This document shows, in pieces, positions 15,770 through 24,662 of a stretch of DNA of 64,000 bases (the stretch's first letter is position 1; every line of letters begins with the position of its first letter). The translations under genes were made by a program, and so were the position numbers. The stretch comes from Mycobacteriaceae bacterium. Its GTDB lineage: Bacteria; Actinomycetota; Actinomycetes; Mycobacteriales; Mycobacteriaceae. The notes under the pieces are model-generated. The model had not been told where the DNA came from, did not search any database, and worked only from the letters and a program-made list of their open reading frames with translations. Where the stretch lies: contig JAIEPH010000050.1 in assembly GCA_019749805.1 (NCBI GenBank), positions 30,917 to 94,916 of the forward strand. The letters run 5' to 3'.

Positions 15770-16947
15770 GCCGCTCGCCTCGCCTTCAGCTCGAGCACGC
15801 GATCTCGTTCGGCCGCTGTCTCGGCGAGCCTGACCACCGTACGAGCCAGCATGATCGCACCCTCGACCACCGCCGTGTCCGCGCCGGGGCCCGCTGCGGC
15901 CGCTGCGAACGCCGGTTGATGCACCGACGCACCGCCCGCGTCGATCCCGACGATCGGATGGATACCGGGCATCACCTGGGTGACGTTGCCCATGTCGGTG
16001 CTGCCCAGCGGGAAAGCCGCTTCGACCTCGGCCGGCACCGGCGTGCGGCCCACCCGCACCATCTCGTCGCGGAAGGTGTCGGCGAGCCACGAATCGGGGG
16101 CCAGCTCGTCGTAGGGCGGCTCGGTCTCCGCCACCGTGTAGTCACAGCCCGTCGCGACGGCACCCGCGAGGAAACAGTCGGACATCCGCTGCTCGAGTTC
16201 ACGCAGCGACGCGGCATCGTTGGCCCGCATTGTGTATTGCATCTGGGCGTGGCCCGGAATGATGTTGGTGGCCTGTCCGCCATCGGTGACGATGCCGTGC
16301 ATCATCTGGCCGGGCGCGAGCTGCTGACGCAGCAGCCCTATCGCGACCTGCGAGACGGTGATCGCGTCGACGGCGTTGATGCCCAGGTACGGCGCCACGG
16401 CCGCGTGCGATTCTCGCCCGCGATAGTCGATGGCGACCTGAGAAAGCGCCAGCGAACGCGCGGCCGCGATGTCCAGCGGACCGGGGTGCAGCATCACGGT
16501 GGCGACGATGTCGTCGAACGCTCCCGCGTTGAGCAGCAACACTTTTCCACCGCCGGCCTCCTCGGCGGGAGTCCCGAGCAGCGCCACCGTCAACCCGAGC
16601 TCGTCAGCCACCTCGGCCAGCGCCAGGGCCGTGCCGACCGCCGATGCGGCAATGATGTTGTGGCCGCAGGCATGCCCGATGCCGGGCAGCGCGTCGTACT
16701 CGGCGCAGATCCCGATGACCAACGGGCCACTGCCGTAGTCAGCCCTGAAGGCGGTGTCCAGGCCGCCGAGCCCCTTCGTGATCTCGAAACCGAAGTCGGC
16801 GACCAACGCCTGCGTCTTCGCGCAGCTGCGGTGTTCGGCGAACGCGAGTTCCGGTTCGGCATGAATCGAGTGCGACAGCTCGACCAAATCACCGCGGCGT
16901 CGATTGACGGCGTCCTCGACGCGACTCGACGCGGTGGCTCTGGGCAT
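15766..16947 (-). CDS. amiB1: M20 family amidohydrolase AmiB1
   Basis: The 393-residue protein is a paralogue of AmiA1. The metal-site motifs are GHACGHNI (about residues 90-97), GTPAEEAGGGK (about 122-132) and MLHPGP (about 151-156). The dimerisation domain carries GRESHAAVAPY (about 175-185). It resembles the p-aminobenzoyl-glutamate/amidohydrolase subgroup. ATG at 16947 with a close GAGG upstream. First gene of a coupled amiB1-amiA1 operon, divergent from deoD with a gap of only 56 bases. Confidence 0.9.
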   Translation of the reverse strand: MPRATASSRVEDAVNRRRGDLVELSHSIHAEPELAFAEHRSCAKTQALVADFGFEITKGLGGLDTAFRADYGSGPLVIGICAEYDALPGIGHACGHNIIAASAVGTALALAEVADELGLTVALLGTPAEEAGGGKVLLLNAGAFDDIVATVMLHPGPLDIAAARSLALSQVAIDYRGRESHAAVAPYLGINAVDAITVSQVAIGLLRQQLAPGQMMHGIVTDGGQATNIIPGHAQMQYTMRANDAASLRELEQRMSDCFLAGAVATGCDYTVAETEPPYDELAPDSWLADTFRDEMVRVGRTPVPAEVEAAFPLGSTDMGNVTQVMPGIHPIVGIDAGGASVHQPAFAAAAAGPGADTAVVEGAIMLARTVVRLAETAAERDRVLELKARRAA

Positions 16948-17003
16948 CCTCGAAGTATCTCACTGCACCGAAGGGTGCTGATTCGACGGCTAAGCTGCCC
17001 ACC

Positions 17004-17797
17004 GTGACGACGCCGGATGCGGTTGCCGCCGAGTCTGCGGCACAGATCCGCGCGCGCACCGGCGTCGACCAGCACGACGTCGCGATTGTCTTGGTTCGGG
17101 CTGGGCTCCCGCGGTCGACGAACTCGGCGATCCGGTGGCGGTGGTACCGGTTGCCGAGTTGACCGGATTCACTCCCCCCACGGCTGAGGGACACGGCGGC
17201 CAGATGCTGTCGCTGCGCGTCGGCGACCGTCGGGTGCTGGTGTTCGTCGGCAGAATCCACGCCTACGAGGGCCACGATCTGCGCCATGTCGTCCATCCCG
17301 TGCGCGCGGCGTGCGCCGCCGGTGCGCGCACGATCGTGCTGACCAATGCAGCGGGCAGCCTGCGTGAGGATTTCGCTGTCGGACAACCGGTGCTGATCAG
17401 TGACCACCTCAATCTGACGGGCCGGTCACCGCTGATCGGGGCGCATTTCGTCGATATGGTCGATGCCTACTCCCCCAGGCTGCGCGCCGTCGCCCGCGAG
17501 ATCGACCCGACGCTCGCCGAGGGCGTCTATGCCGGTTTGAACGGACCCCAGTACGAGACCCCGGCCGAGATCCGCATGCTGCGCACGCTCGGGGCGGACC
17601 TCGTCGGCATGTCGACCGTGCACGAAACCGTCGCTGCGCGCGCCGCCGGCGCACAGGTGCTGGCGGTGTCGCTGGTGACCAACCTCGCGGCGGGTATGAC
17701 GGGTCAGCCGCTGAGCCACGACGAGGTGTTGGCGGCGGGCCGTCAGTCCGCGACGCTGATGGGCTCCCTGCTCGCCGGGGTCATCGCCCGGCTCTGA
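17004..17797 (+). pseudogene. deoD: Purine nucleoside phosphorylase gene with a one-base frameshift
   Basis: The gene encodes a purine nucleoside phosphorylase (homologue of Rv3307) that splits purine nucleosides with phosphate. From the GTG at 17004 the frame reads VTTPDAVAAESAAQIRARTG, then DVAIVL, after which it loses homology. From about 17095 the +2 frame continues as GWAPAVDELGDPVAVVPVAELTGF and stays intact to 17797 (GRIHAYEGH, MSTVHET, the PNP signatures). Adding one G at 17093-17094 (TTGG to TTGGG) restores the phosphate-binding LGSGW motif and one continuous frame. As written, the intact part would need a start near 17135 and would lack the phosphate loop. A sequencing error is as likely as true loss. 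Confidence 0.87.
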
Positions 17798-18870
17798 CGG
17801 GTGAGCCGGGAGTTCAGCCACACCATGCTGCGGGCCAGCAGTGGCGCGGCGAACAGCATCAACAGGATCCGCACCACCTGCGCGGCGATGATGAACGTGA
17901 CGTTGGACCCCGTCTCGACGGCGGTGGCCAGCACGGCGTAGACGCCGCCGGGACTGGTGGCCAGGTAACCCTCGAGGGGGGTGAGACCTGCGAAGTGCGC
18001 CAACACGACGCCCAGCCCGACGGTCGCGACGCCGAGCACGACGATGAGGCCGATGGCCGTCGGCAGTATGCGTCCCACCGCGCGCATCGAATCGCGGGTG
18101 AACGCCAGCCCGGCCTGCCACCCGATCAACGCATAGCCCAGCTGCACCAGCACCATCGGCACCGACAATCCGAAGTCCAGGCCGGTCACCTCGAGGAGAA
18201 CCGTCAGCGCCAGCGGCCCCAGCAGACCCGCGCCGGGCAGCCGGATCAGCTTGCCGACGGTGGCGCCGACCAGGACGAGTGCGATGAGCATGCCGATGCT
18301 CAGATACCAAGGAGCGGAGTCGGATTGGGTCATGGCCGGGCCGGGATGCGACTTGTCGGCGTGATACACCAGCGTCACCACCACGGGCATCGACGCGGTC
18401 ACCAACGCCACGCGCAGGTATTGCACCACCGACACGACGCGGTCGTCACCGCCGAGCTCACGGGTGATCGCGACCAGTCCGGACGCGCCGCCTGCCACGA
18501 GCGCCAGTGACCCCGTCAGTGGAGTGACGTCGCGGTGCAACGACAGCAGCGCACCACACACGACGCTGAGCAACAGAGTGGCGACAGCGACGGCGACGAC
18601 GACCGGCCAGTGCGGACCGAGCGCGTGAACGGCGTTCTGGTCGACCATCGTGCCGATGTAGACGCCGAGCACGCCCTGCGCAGCGATGCCAGCCGGACGG
18701 GGTACCCGGCTGGGGGCCAGTGAGGAAAGCGCCAATGCGATGCCGACGGCAAGCGCGGCGAACAGCGCTGCCGACGGCACCCCAACCAGGGTCAGTGGGT
18801 AGGTGACAGCGACGGTCACCGCTACCAGCAGCGACCATCTCAGCAACGTTCTTATCACCATTGGTTCCAA
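17743..18870 (-). CDS. AbrB-type membrane protein (putative regulator/transporter of the AbrB/ammonia monooxygenase-like family)
   Basis: The 375-residue polytopic protein has about ten hydrophobic segments in two similar halves: PRPAGIAAQGVLGVYIGTM in the first (residues 55-75) and a related PGAGLLGPLALTVLLEVTG in the second (about 215). This is the duplicated AbrB membrane domain. It is divergent from a MarR-family gene, and the shared 79-base gap carries a palindrome. Its 3' end overlaps deoD by 55 bases, tail to tail. An alternative start is the ATG at 18861. Transport substrate not known. Confidence 0.82.
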   Translation of the reverse strand: MEPMVIRTLLRWSLLVAVTVAVTYPLTLVGVPSAALFAALAVGIALALSSLAPSRVPRPAGIAAQGVLGVYIGTMVDQNAVHALGPHWPVVVAVAVATLLLSVVCGALLSLHRDVTPLTGSLALVAGGASGLVAITRELGGDDRVVSVVQYLRVALVTASMPVVVTLVYHADKSHPGPAMTQSDSAPWYLSIGMLIALVLVGATVGKLIRLPGAGLLGPLALTVLLEVTGLDFGLSVPMVLVQLGYALIGWQAGLAFTRDSMRAVGRILPTAIGLIVVLGVATVGLGVVLAHFAGLTPLEGYLATSPGGVYAVLATAVETGSNVTFIIAAQVVRILLMLFAAPLLARSMVWLNSRLTRQSRAMTPASREPISVAD

Positions 18871-18907
18871 GCATCCTCTTACTAAGTTCGCGATGCAAAC
18901 TGCGGCT

Positions 18908-18929
18908 ATTGTCGTAGACTATCGACAAT
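18908..18929. promoter_or_regulatory. Palindrome between the AbrB-type gene and the MarR gene (candidate operator)
   Basis: ATTGTCG at 18908-18914 and CGACAAT at 18923-18929 form a perfect inverted repeat with an 8-base spacer. It lies in the 79-base divergent intergenic region, 20 bases before the MarR start. Size and place fit a MarR operator controlling both genes. Confidence 0.6.
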
Positions 18930-18949
18930 TACCAAGGTATAACTTGGAT

Positions 18950-19414
18950 ATGCACAAGGCTGAACCCGCGCGCAGATCTGCTGCGACCGAGCTGCGGGAA
19001 TCGATCGTCGCCGTCAATCAGCAGATGCGCCGACACCGCCCGGATCACGGGTTGACGCTCAGCCAGATGCAACTGCTCGCAGAGGTGAGCCGCGCCGGTG
19101 TGACCACCCCGGCCGAGCTCGGCGTCCGGCTGGGCGTCCGGGTGCAGTCGCTGACGGACAGCATCAACGCGCTGGAGAGCCGTGAGCTGATCGCGCGCAG
19201 ACCCGACGAGGCCGATCGCCGCCGCCAGCTCATCGAGATCACCGCCGCAGGCGCCGAACTACTCGAAGCCGACCGCGCCGAGCGCGACGCGTGGCTCCAC
19301 GCGACCATGCGCGACAATCTCTCGGAGCTCGAATTCGACCTGGTAATGCTCGTGGCGCCGGTGCTGCGCAAGCTCGCATACGCCGACTCCAAAGTGGGCA
19401 CACTGAACGAATGA
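18950..19414 (+). CDS. MarR-family transcriptional regulator
   Basis: This 154-residue winged-helix protein has a recognition helix in TTPAELGVRLGVRVQSLTDSINALESRELI (residues 46-75) and the wing DEADRRRQLIEIT (about 80-92), the DxRxR-type signature. Start at the ATG at 18950; the longer frame to 18803 overlaps the divergent gene. Its stop codon overlaps the pmmB start (ATGA), so it is co-translated with pmmB. It probably regulates the divergent AbrB-type membrane gene through the palindrome at 18908-18929. Confidence 0.85.
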   Translation: MHKAEPARRSAATELRESIVAVNQQMRRHRPDHGLTLSQMQLLAEVSRAGVTTPAELGVRLGVRVQSLTDSINALESRELIARRPDEADRRRQLIEITAAGAELLEADRAERDAWLHATMRDNLSELEFDLVMLVAPVLRKLAYADSKVGTLNE

Positions 19415-21051
19415 CAGCGCGAGAGTGGACCTCGACCGCCGCGCAGGAGTGGATCGCACACGATCCCGACCCGAGGACCGTCGCCGAACTTCTCGAATGC
19501 ACCGCCGCCGATCTCGACGAGCGGTTCGCACACCCCCTGACGTTCGGGACAGCCGGACTGCGCGGGCCCTTGCGCGGCGGACCGAACGGGATGAACCTCG
19601 CGGTTGTGCTGCGCGCCACCTGGGCCCTCGCCAAGGTGCTCACCAACCGCGGCCTGCAGGGCCACGAAGTCGTGGTTGGCCGTGACGCCAGGCACGGCTC
19701 TGACGATTTCGCCCTCGCCGCCGCTGAAGTGCTTGCCGCTCATGGGTTCTCCCCACAGTTGATGTTCACCGCGGTGCCCACTCCGATCGTTGCGTTCGCT
19801 GTCCGGCACGGCGGTGCGGTCGCAGGCATCCAAATCACGGCGTCACACAATCCGCCGACCGACAACGGCTTCAAGGTCTACTTCGACGACGGGTTCCCCA
19901 TCGTGCCGCCGGTCGACCGGGAGATCGAGCAGGCGATGGTCGACGCCCCGCACGCGGACGAGATTCGCCGGCAGGCGGTCACCCCGTCGGGCGTCGACGT
20001 CGTTCAGCGCTATGTCGAACGCGCGGCCCAGGTGCGACATACCCACGGATCGGTACGAGTAGCGCTCACGCCGTTGCACGGTGTCGGCGGGGAATTCGTG
20101 CTCGACGCGATGGTTCGTGCCGGCTTCGACGACGTGCACGTCGTCGAAAGTCAGTTCGCCCCCGATCCAAACTTCCCCACGGTGGCGCTACCCAACCCGG
20201 AAGAACCGGGCGCCGTGGACGCCCTGCTGACACTGGCCGCCGACATCGACGCCGACATCGCGGTCGCGCTGGATCCCGATGCGGACCGATGCGCAGTCGG
20301 CGTACCCACATCCGACGATTGGCGGATGCTCACCGGCGACGAAACTGGTTGGTTGCTAGGCGATTACATCCTCTCCCAGATCGAACCCGGCCCCATCATG
20401 GCGGCCACTGTGGTGGCGAATTCGGTGGTGTCGTCACGAATGCTCGCGGCCATCGCCGCCGGGCACGGCGCACGTCATGTGGAGACGTTGACCGGGTTCA
20501 AATGGCTGGCGCGCGCCGACCACGACCTGCCGGCCTGCACGCTGGTCTATGCGTACGAAGAGGCGATCGGGCACTGCGTAGATCCCGCATCCGTACGCGA
20601 CAAGGATGGCATCAGCGCTGCGGTGCTGATTTGTGATCTGGTGGTCGCACTCCGACGTCGCGGTCACACGCTGCTCGATGCGCTAGATGAGTTGGCCCTC
20701 CGCCACGGTGTGCACACCACGACCACGGTGTCGCGACAGGTCGCGAATTCCGTTGAGGCCGAAGCAGTGATGGCCCGACTGCGCGCGGCGCCACCGGATG
20801 TACTCGCGGGGTTCGACGTGACGCTCACCGATCTGCGGCATGCGACCGGGCCGCTGTGCACCGACGCGGTGGTCCTTTCGGGCGCGGATGGGCCCACCAC
20901 GATCCGGGTGGTCGTGCGGCCGTCGGGAACAGAGCCGAAAGTGAAGTGCTACATCGAAGTTCGCCGCGGCGACGTCCACGATCTCGGTGAGGCGCGCTCA
21001 CGTGCCGAAGCGCTGGCCGCACAACTGCGGCACCAGGCGCAGCGGTGGTGA
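19411..21051 (+). CDS. pmmB: Phosphoglucomutase/phosphomannomutase PmmB
   Basis: The 546-residue alpha-D-phosphohexomutase has all four family loops. FGTAGLRGPL (about residues 46-55) and the phosphoserine loop ITASHNPPTDNGFK (about 145-158) are followed by the metal loop LDPDADRCAVGV (about 289-300). Then come the sugar-binding loop YAYEEAIGH (about 383-391) and the phosphate-binding RPSGTEPKVK (about 505-514). It interconverts hexose-1- and -6-phosphates, or in the deo context pentose phosphates. Start ATG at 19411 overlaps the MarR stop. In M. tuberculosis the gene (Rv3308) directly follows deoD; here the AbrB/MarR pair lies between. Confidence 0.93.
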   Translation: MTAREWTSTAAQEWIAHDPDPRTVAELLECTAADLDERFAHPLTFGTAGLRGPLRGGPNGMNLAVVLRATWALAKVLTNRGLQGHEVVVGRDARHGSDDFALAAAEVLAAHGFSPQLMFTAVPTPIVAFAVRHGGAVAGIQITASHNPPTDNGFKVYFDDGFPIVPPVDREIEQAMVDAPHADEIRRQAVTPSGVDVVQRYVERAAQVRHTHGSVRVALTPLHGVGGEFVLDAMVRAGFDDVHVVESQFAPDPNFPTVALPNPEEPGAVDALLTLAADIDADIAVALDPDADRCAVGVPTSDDWRMLTGDETGWLLGDYILSQIEPGPIMAATVVANSVVSSRMLAAIAAGHGARHVETLTGFKWLARADHDLPACTLVYAYEEAIGHCVDPASVRDKDGISAAVLICDLVVALRRRGHTLLDALDELALRHGVHTTTTVSRQVANSVEAEAVMARLRAAPPDVLAGFDVTLTDLRHATGPLCTDAVVLSGADGPTTIRVVVRPSGTEPKVKCYIEVRRGDVHDLGEARSRAEALAAQLRHQAQRW

Positions 21052-21064
21052 ACCGCTCGTCAGG

Positions 21065-21922
21065 TCACGCCAGCTGACTCTGCGGTGCGCACAGACTCAT
21101 GCTCTCGGCGGTGGTCAGCAGTTCCAATCGGGCGAACCGACTTGCGGCCCTGCTTACCAGGCTCACCCTGCCATCGCGCAGCACCGACGCCGGGTGCATG
21201 GCGAGCAGATCATCGGAGACCGAGTTGCCGGTGCCGAGCAGCACGCCATGGCGGGCCCGCACGTGGCGGTCGCCGTCGGGTGTGTCGACCAAGGCCCCGA
21301 CGGGCTGGCCGTCGTTGAAGATCAGTCGCTGAATCGCGCTGCACGCCTGGGTCTTTACCCCGCGCTCTTTGGCCACATCCCGCAGCCACTGGCGCAGGGT
21401 CACCCCGGACCGCCGAGCCGAAGGAATGTCCGCGACGACGCTGGCCAGGATCGACGTGCCGTCCTGCAGTCGCATTTCGGACATCGCCAACGCTGACAAC
21501 CTGCTGAACACCAGACCGAACGGCGAGTTCAGGCAGTCGCGCGCCCAGTCCGCCAACGCGTGCCCATAGAACGGTGGCACCGGCGCCCGCCGATCGGTGG
21601 CGGCCTCTTCGAAAGATTGCACGGCAGCGGTCGGCAGCTGGCCGTTGGCGTGGATTCGGCACGCCGGACCGAGCTCGTCCGTCAGCTCTCCGAGATAGGC
21701 GGTTGTGGGCCCATCAAACTCATTGGTGCCCCAATACTTCTGCAGCAGTGCGGCCCAGGACTCGGCGGACTCGGCGAGGGACCCGATCTGCGGTGTCCGC
21801 CGACGCGGTTCGGCCACGAAAACAGACTGCCCGGCGTCGGCGGCGGCGATGGCGGCGGCCAGGCAGGCGCTGCCCGATCCGATGCAGACGATGTCGACGA
21901 GTTCGCTGTTGAACATGGTCAT
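21065..21922 (-). CDS. FAD-binding protein of unknown function
   Basis: About 285 residues begin at the ATG at 21922, which has GGAG seven bases upstream; a longer frame to 22027 starts with an unlikely Cys/Arg-rich segment. The N-terminus VDIVCIGSGSACLAAAIAAADAGQSVFVAE is a dinucleotide-binding Rossmann motif. The remainder (YLGELTDELG, PPFYGHALADWARDC, GVKTQACSAIQRLIFNDGQPVGALVDT) resembles the FAD-binding side of fumarate reductase/3-ketosteroid dehydrogenase-like flavoproteins. At this length it lacks the full catalytic half of those enzymes. It sits where M. tuberculosis has upp and sapM boundaries. No enzymatic role can be assigned. Confidence 0.65.
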   Translation of the reverse strand: MTMFNSELVDIVCIGSGSACLAAAIAAADAGQSVFVAEPRRRTPQIGSLAESAESWAALLQKYWGTNEFDGPTTAYLGELTDELGPACRIHANGQLPTAAVQSFEEAATDRRAPVPPFYGHALADWARDCLNSPFGLVFSRLSALAMSEMRLQDGTSILASVVADIPSARRSGVTLRQWLRDVAKERGVKTQACSAIQRLIFNDGQPVGALVDTPDGDRHVRARHGVLLGTGNSVSDDLLAMHPASVLRDGRVSLVSRAASRFARLELLTTAESMSLCAPQSQLA

Positions 21923-22602
21923 GAGCTCCATCTCGGCACTCACGGCGCGACCACGACACCAGCGCACTGTGCAAACTCGACGCATCTGCACACTTTCAGC
22001 AACGCATTCCCCTACCAATTTAGTCACTAGCTGGCTACGCCGTTACCGCGTCTCGCTTCTGAACAGAAACTGCGAGTCAGACAAATTCATTGCTACGCGC
22101 GGAGGCTAACACTTAGCCAGTCTTGCCGCACCGCGCTGTGACGAACTCAACTCGACCGCCTGGGCGCCGTGGGTGACACACCTCAGCGCCTCATGCGCGG
22201 ACCAAGGTTAGCCCGGCAAGGGAATCGATGCAATACCGATGCGCGAGAAGCTACCCCCGGATCGCTGATTTACGTGCAAGAATATTGCCATTGATTACTG
22301 GCAGTTTCGATTTTGTAGCGTTAGATCGCGTGCCATCGCCGCAGCCGATGTTAGCCACCGCCAAGCAGTACGGCTGTCACGCAAACATGCATCGATACTG
22401 GATTCAACATGGCGCAGCCACCGCAAGTGACGTCATAGTGGTTTTTTAGCAAAGCGAAATAACACAAACTCCGAGATGCCGCAGCGTTGCGGGTCCGGAA
22501 TTCCCAAATTTGGGAAAGGCTACGACTTTTTAGCCAATTTCTTGTGACCGACGGTAAAGCCTTTCCGCTAACCCCTCGGGTCCGGCACGCAGTTGGTAAG
22601 CG
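21923..22602. other. Intergenic region with lower GC and a perfect palindrome
   Basis: This 680-base stretch lies between the divergent upstream side of the FAD gene and the 3' end of upp. Part of it (about 22230-22560) is visibly richer in A/T than its surroundings. A 73-codon frame at 22228-22449 has an AAGGGA upstream but no recognisable protein features, so it is not called. A perfect 16-base palindrome (TTCCCAAA/TTTGGGAA) lies at 22501-22516. Confidence 0.5.
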
Positions 22603-23226
22603 CTAACGCGGCCCGAACTGTCGGTCCCCCGCGTCGCCGAGGCCGGGAACGATATAGGCGATGTCGTTTAGTCGTTCGTCGATCGTCGCGGTGAACAGAC
22701 GCAGATCCGGGGCCACGCTTTCCAGCGCCGCGAGGCCCTCGGGTGCGACCACCACGCAGATCGCCGTCACGTCAACAACATTGCGGGCCTGTAGCAGTCC
22801 GATCGTGTGGGCCATCGACCCGCCGGTGGCCAGCATCGGGTCGAGCACGATGACGGGTTGGGCGCTCAGATCGTCGGGCAGCGACTCCAAATACGGTCTG
22901 GGTTGGTGTGTTGTCTCGTCGCGAGCGACGCCGACGAAGCCGACGCGCGCCTCCGGGATCAACGCGTGTGCCTGATCGACCATGCCGAGCCCGGCTCGCA
23001 GGACGGGGACGAGCAGCGGCGGATTGGCCAGTCGGTGCCCGGTGGTCTCCGCGAGCGGGGTGCGAACCGTGACGGTTTCGGCGGCGCAGTCACGGGTGGC
23101 CTCGTAGACCAACATGAGGGTGAGGTCACGCAGCGCCGCCCGGAACGCCGCGTTGTCGGTATTGGCGTCGCGCAGCGTGGTCAGCCTCGCCGCGGCGAGC
23201 GGATGATCGATGACACGAACGTCCAT
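22603..23226 (-). CDS. upp: Uracil phosphoribosyltransferase
   Basis: This 207-residue enzyme converts uracil and PRPP to UMP. It shows VPVLRAGLGMVD (about residues 74-85) and the PRPP loop VIVLDPMLATGGSM (about 124-137). The C-terminal uracil-binding YIVPGLGDAGDRQFG (about 191-205) ends the protein as in all UPRTs. Length is normal. It is a stand-alone gene on the minus strand near pmmB, as Rv3309c is in M. tuberculosis, and functionally links to add, deoA and cdd downstream. Confidence 0.95.
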   Translation of the reverse strand: MDVRVIDHPLAAARLTTLRDANTDNAAFRAALRDLTLMLVYEATRDCAAETVTVRTPLAETTGHRLANPPLLVPVLRAGLGMVDQAHALIPEARVGFVGVARDETTHQPRPYLESLPDDLSAQPVIVLDPMLATGGSMAHTIGLLQARNVVDVTAICVVVAPEGLAALESVAPDLRLFTATIDERLNDIAYIVPGLGDAGDRQFGPR

Positions 23227-23274
23227 GGGCGCACATTAGTGGAACCGATCAGGCCCGGAGGGCGTCATAAGCGC

Positions 23275-23571
23275 ATGTTCGCCGATACCGATGCAATACG
23301 AGCGCTGGGATCCGCCAACTCGGCTCATGCCGACGACCTCGCCGACGTTGCCGCCACGCTGGCGGCACTGCCGATTGCGGCATCCGGACAGTCTCTGGGA
23401 CCCATCGGTGCCGGTTTCGTGTCCGCCCTCACCGAGGCCGTGGCCGACGGATCCCGCGCCGCCGCCACACTCAGCGAGCGACTGTGGGCGTCGGATGCCG
23501 CTGCGTACTCCGTTGCGTCCGCTTACGACTCGGCCGACAACGCCGCGGGCACCCGCATCGCGGGCGCCTGA
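23275..23571 (+). CDS. Small EspC-like (type VII secretion-associated) helical protein
   Basis: This 98-residue protein is rich in Ala, Ser and Asp, with no signal peptide. The pattern (GPIGAGFVSALTEAVADGSRAAATLSERLWASDAAAYSVASAYDSADNAAG) resembles EspC/DUF2580-type proteins that accompany ESX substrates in mycobacteria: two helices, with AAAYSVASAYDSAD near the end. It lies two bases upstream of the NlpC/P60 gene and must be co-expressed with it. This suggests a paired substrate for type VII export. The family assignment is by pattern only. Confidence 0.65.
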   Translation: MFADTDAIRALGSANSAHADDLADVAATLAALPIAASGQSLGPIGAGFVSALTEAVADGSRAAATLSERLWASDAAAYSVASAYDSADNAAGTRIAGA

Positions 23572-23573
23572 CC

Positions 23574-24656
23574 ATGACCGGCGCTCTGGTCGCTGCGCTG
23601 ACGGCAGAACTGCGAGCGGTGCAGTCGATGGTCGGTCCGGGATGGTCCGGAGATGCTGCTGCCGAGCCAGTGGCGGCCTTGGCCAGGGCGCGAGACGCGC
23701 TTTCCGACATTTCCGCGGCGACCAGGCGGTCGTGGCGTCAGCCCGAATGGACCGGGGCGGGCGCCGACGGGGCGGCTGTCTTCATGGCGAGGACGCAGTC
23801 GGCCATCGACAGCCTGGCTGATCGTGCCCACCGGATGAATGCGGTGGCAAGCACCGCCGGGACCGCAGTGACACGCGCCCATGAGCGGCTGCGCGACATC
23901 ATCGCGGACTTCGAATCGCACGCCGCAGCCCTGGAGCCGTTCCTGGATTCACCCGAGGTCGTTGCGGCCTTGCGAGCCGAGGCGCAGCGGTCGCTCGCCG
24001 ACGCCCTCTCAGTCGTCGAGGAACTTCAGGCCGAGCTGGACGGGCACGCCTCGGCACTCGCTCGCCCGTCGGCGCCGCCACCGGCGTCAACGGCGCCGTC
24101 CGGGATCGGGTCGGCGTTGCCGTCGATGGGCTCGGCGATGGGCGGAGCTGCGCCGATGAGCCCCATGTCCGGTGACACCTCGGGTTCGGGATTCGGTGAT
24201 CTGGCTTCGCTGTTCAAGCCGGATCCGCCGGCCGCGTTGCCCGAAGCCGGTGTCTTCGGCGACGGCGTCGCGATCCGGCTCCCCGATGGCAGCACCGCCA
24301 CGGCGCCGAATGCGATGGCGGCCAGCGCGGTCCGGCATGCTCTGACACAGCTGGGAGTGCCGTACGACTGGGGCGGCACCACGCCGGGAGTCGGTTTGGA
24401 CTGCAGCGGACTCACCCAGTGGGCGTATTCCGAAGCGGGACTGAGTCTTCCGCGTCTGGCACAGGAGCAAGACGTCGGAGCGCCTGTGGCAGCAGGCAAT
24501 CTGCGGCCGGGCGACCTCGCCGTGTGGGATGGCCATGTCGCGATGATCGTCGGCAACGGCCAGATGGTCGAGGCCGGCGACCCGGTGCAACTGTCGGCAA
24601 TTCGAACAGATAACGCCGGGCAGGGTTTTCAGGGATTCTGGCGGCCGACGGCGTGA
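23574..24656 (+). CDS. NlpC/P60 peptidoglycan endopeptidase with ESX-like helical N-terminus
   Basis: The 360-residue protein has an alpha-helical N-terminal half (about 1-160), including a WSGDAA and a WTGAGADGAAVF motif reminiscent of WXG-type proteins, then a Ser/Pro/Met-rich linker. The C-terminal NlpC/P60 domain (about 250-360) carries the catalytic Cys in GLDCSGLTQWAYSEAG and the His in WDGHVAMIVGNGQ. This class cleaves the D-Glu/meso-DAP bond in peptidoglycan stems. There is no Sec signal peptide, so export by a type VII system together with the 98-residue partner is a reasonable inference. Rv0024-like proteins have the same tail. Confidence 0.85.
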   Translation: MTGALVAALTAELRAVQSMVGPGWSGDAAAEPVAALARARDALSDISAATRRSWRQPEWTGAGADGAAVFMARTQSAIDSLADRAHRMNAVASTAGTAVTRAHERLRDIIADFESHAAALEPFLDSPEVVAALRAEAQRSLADALSVVEELQAELDGHASALARPSAPPPASTAPSGIGSALPSMGSAMGGAAPMSPMSGDTSGSGFGDLASLFKPDPPAALPEAGVFGDGVAIRLPDGSTATAPNAMAASAVRHALTQLGVPYDWGGTTPGVGLDCSGLTQWAYSEAGLSLPRLAQEQDVGAPVAAGNLRPGDLAVWDGHVAMIVGNGQMVEAGDPVQLSAIRTDNAGQGFQGFWRPTA

Positions 24657-24662
24657 CCGTGA

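Noticed and set aside
22228..22449. Small 73-codon frame in the low-GC gap before upp
   Set aside because: A weak AAGGGA precedes it, but the peptide has no family pattern and unusual codon use, so chance is the simpler explanation.
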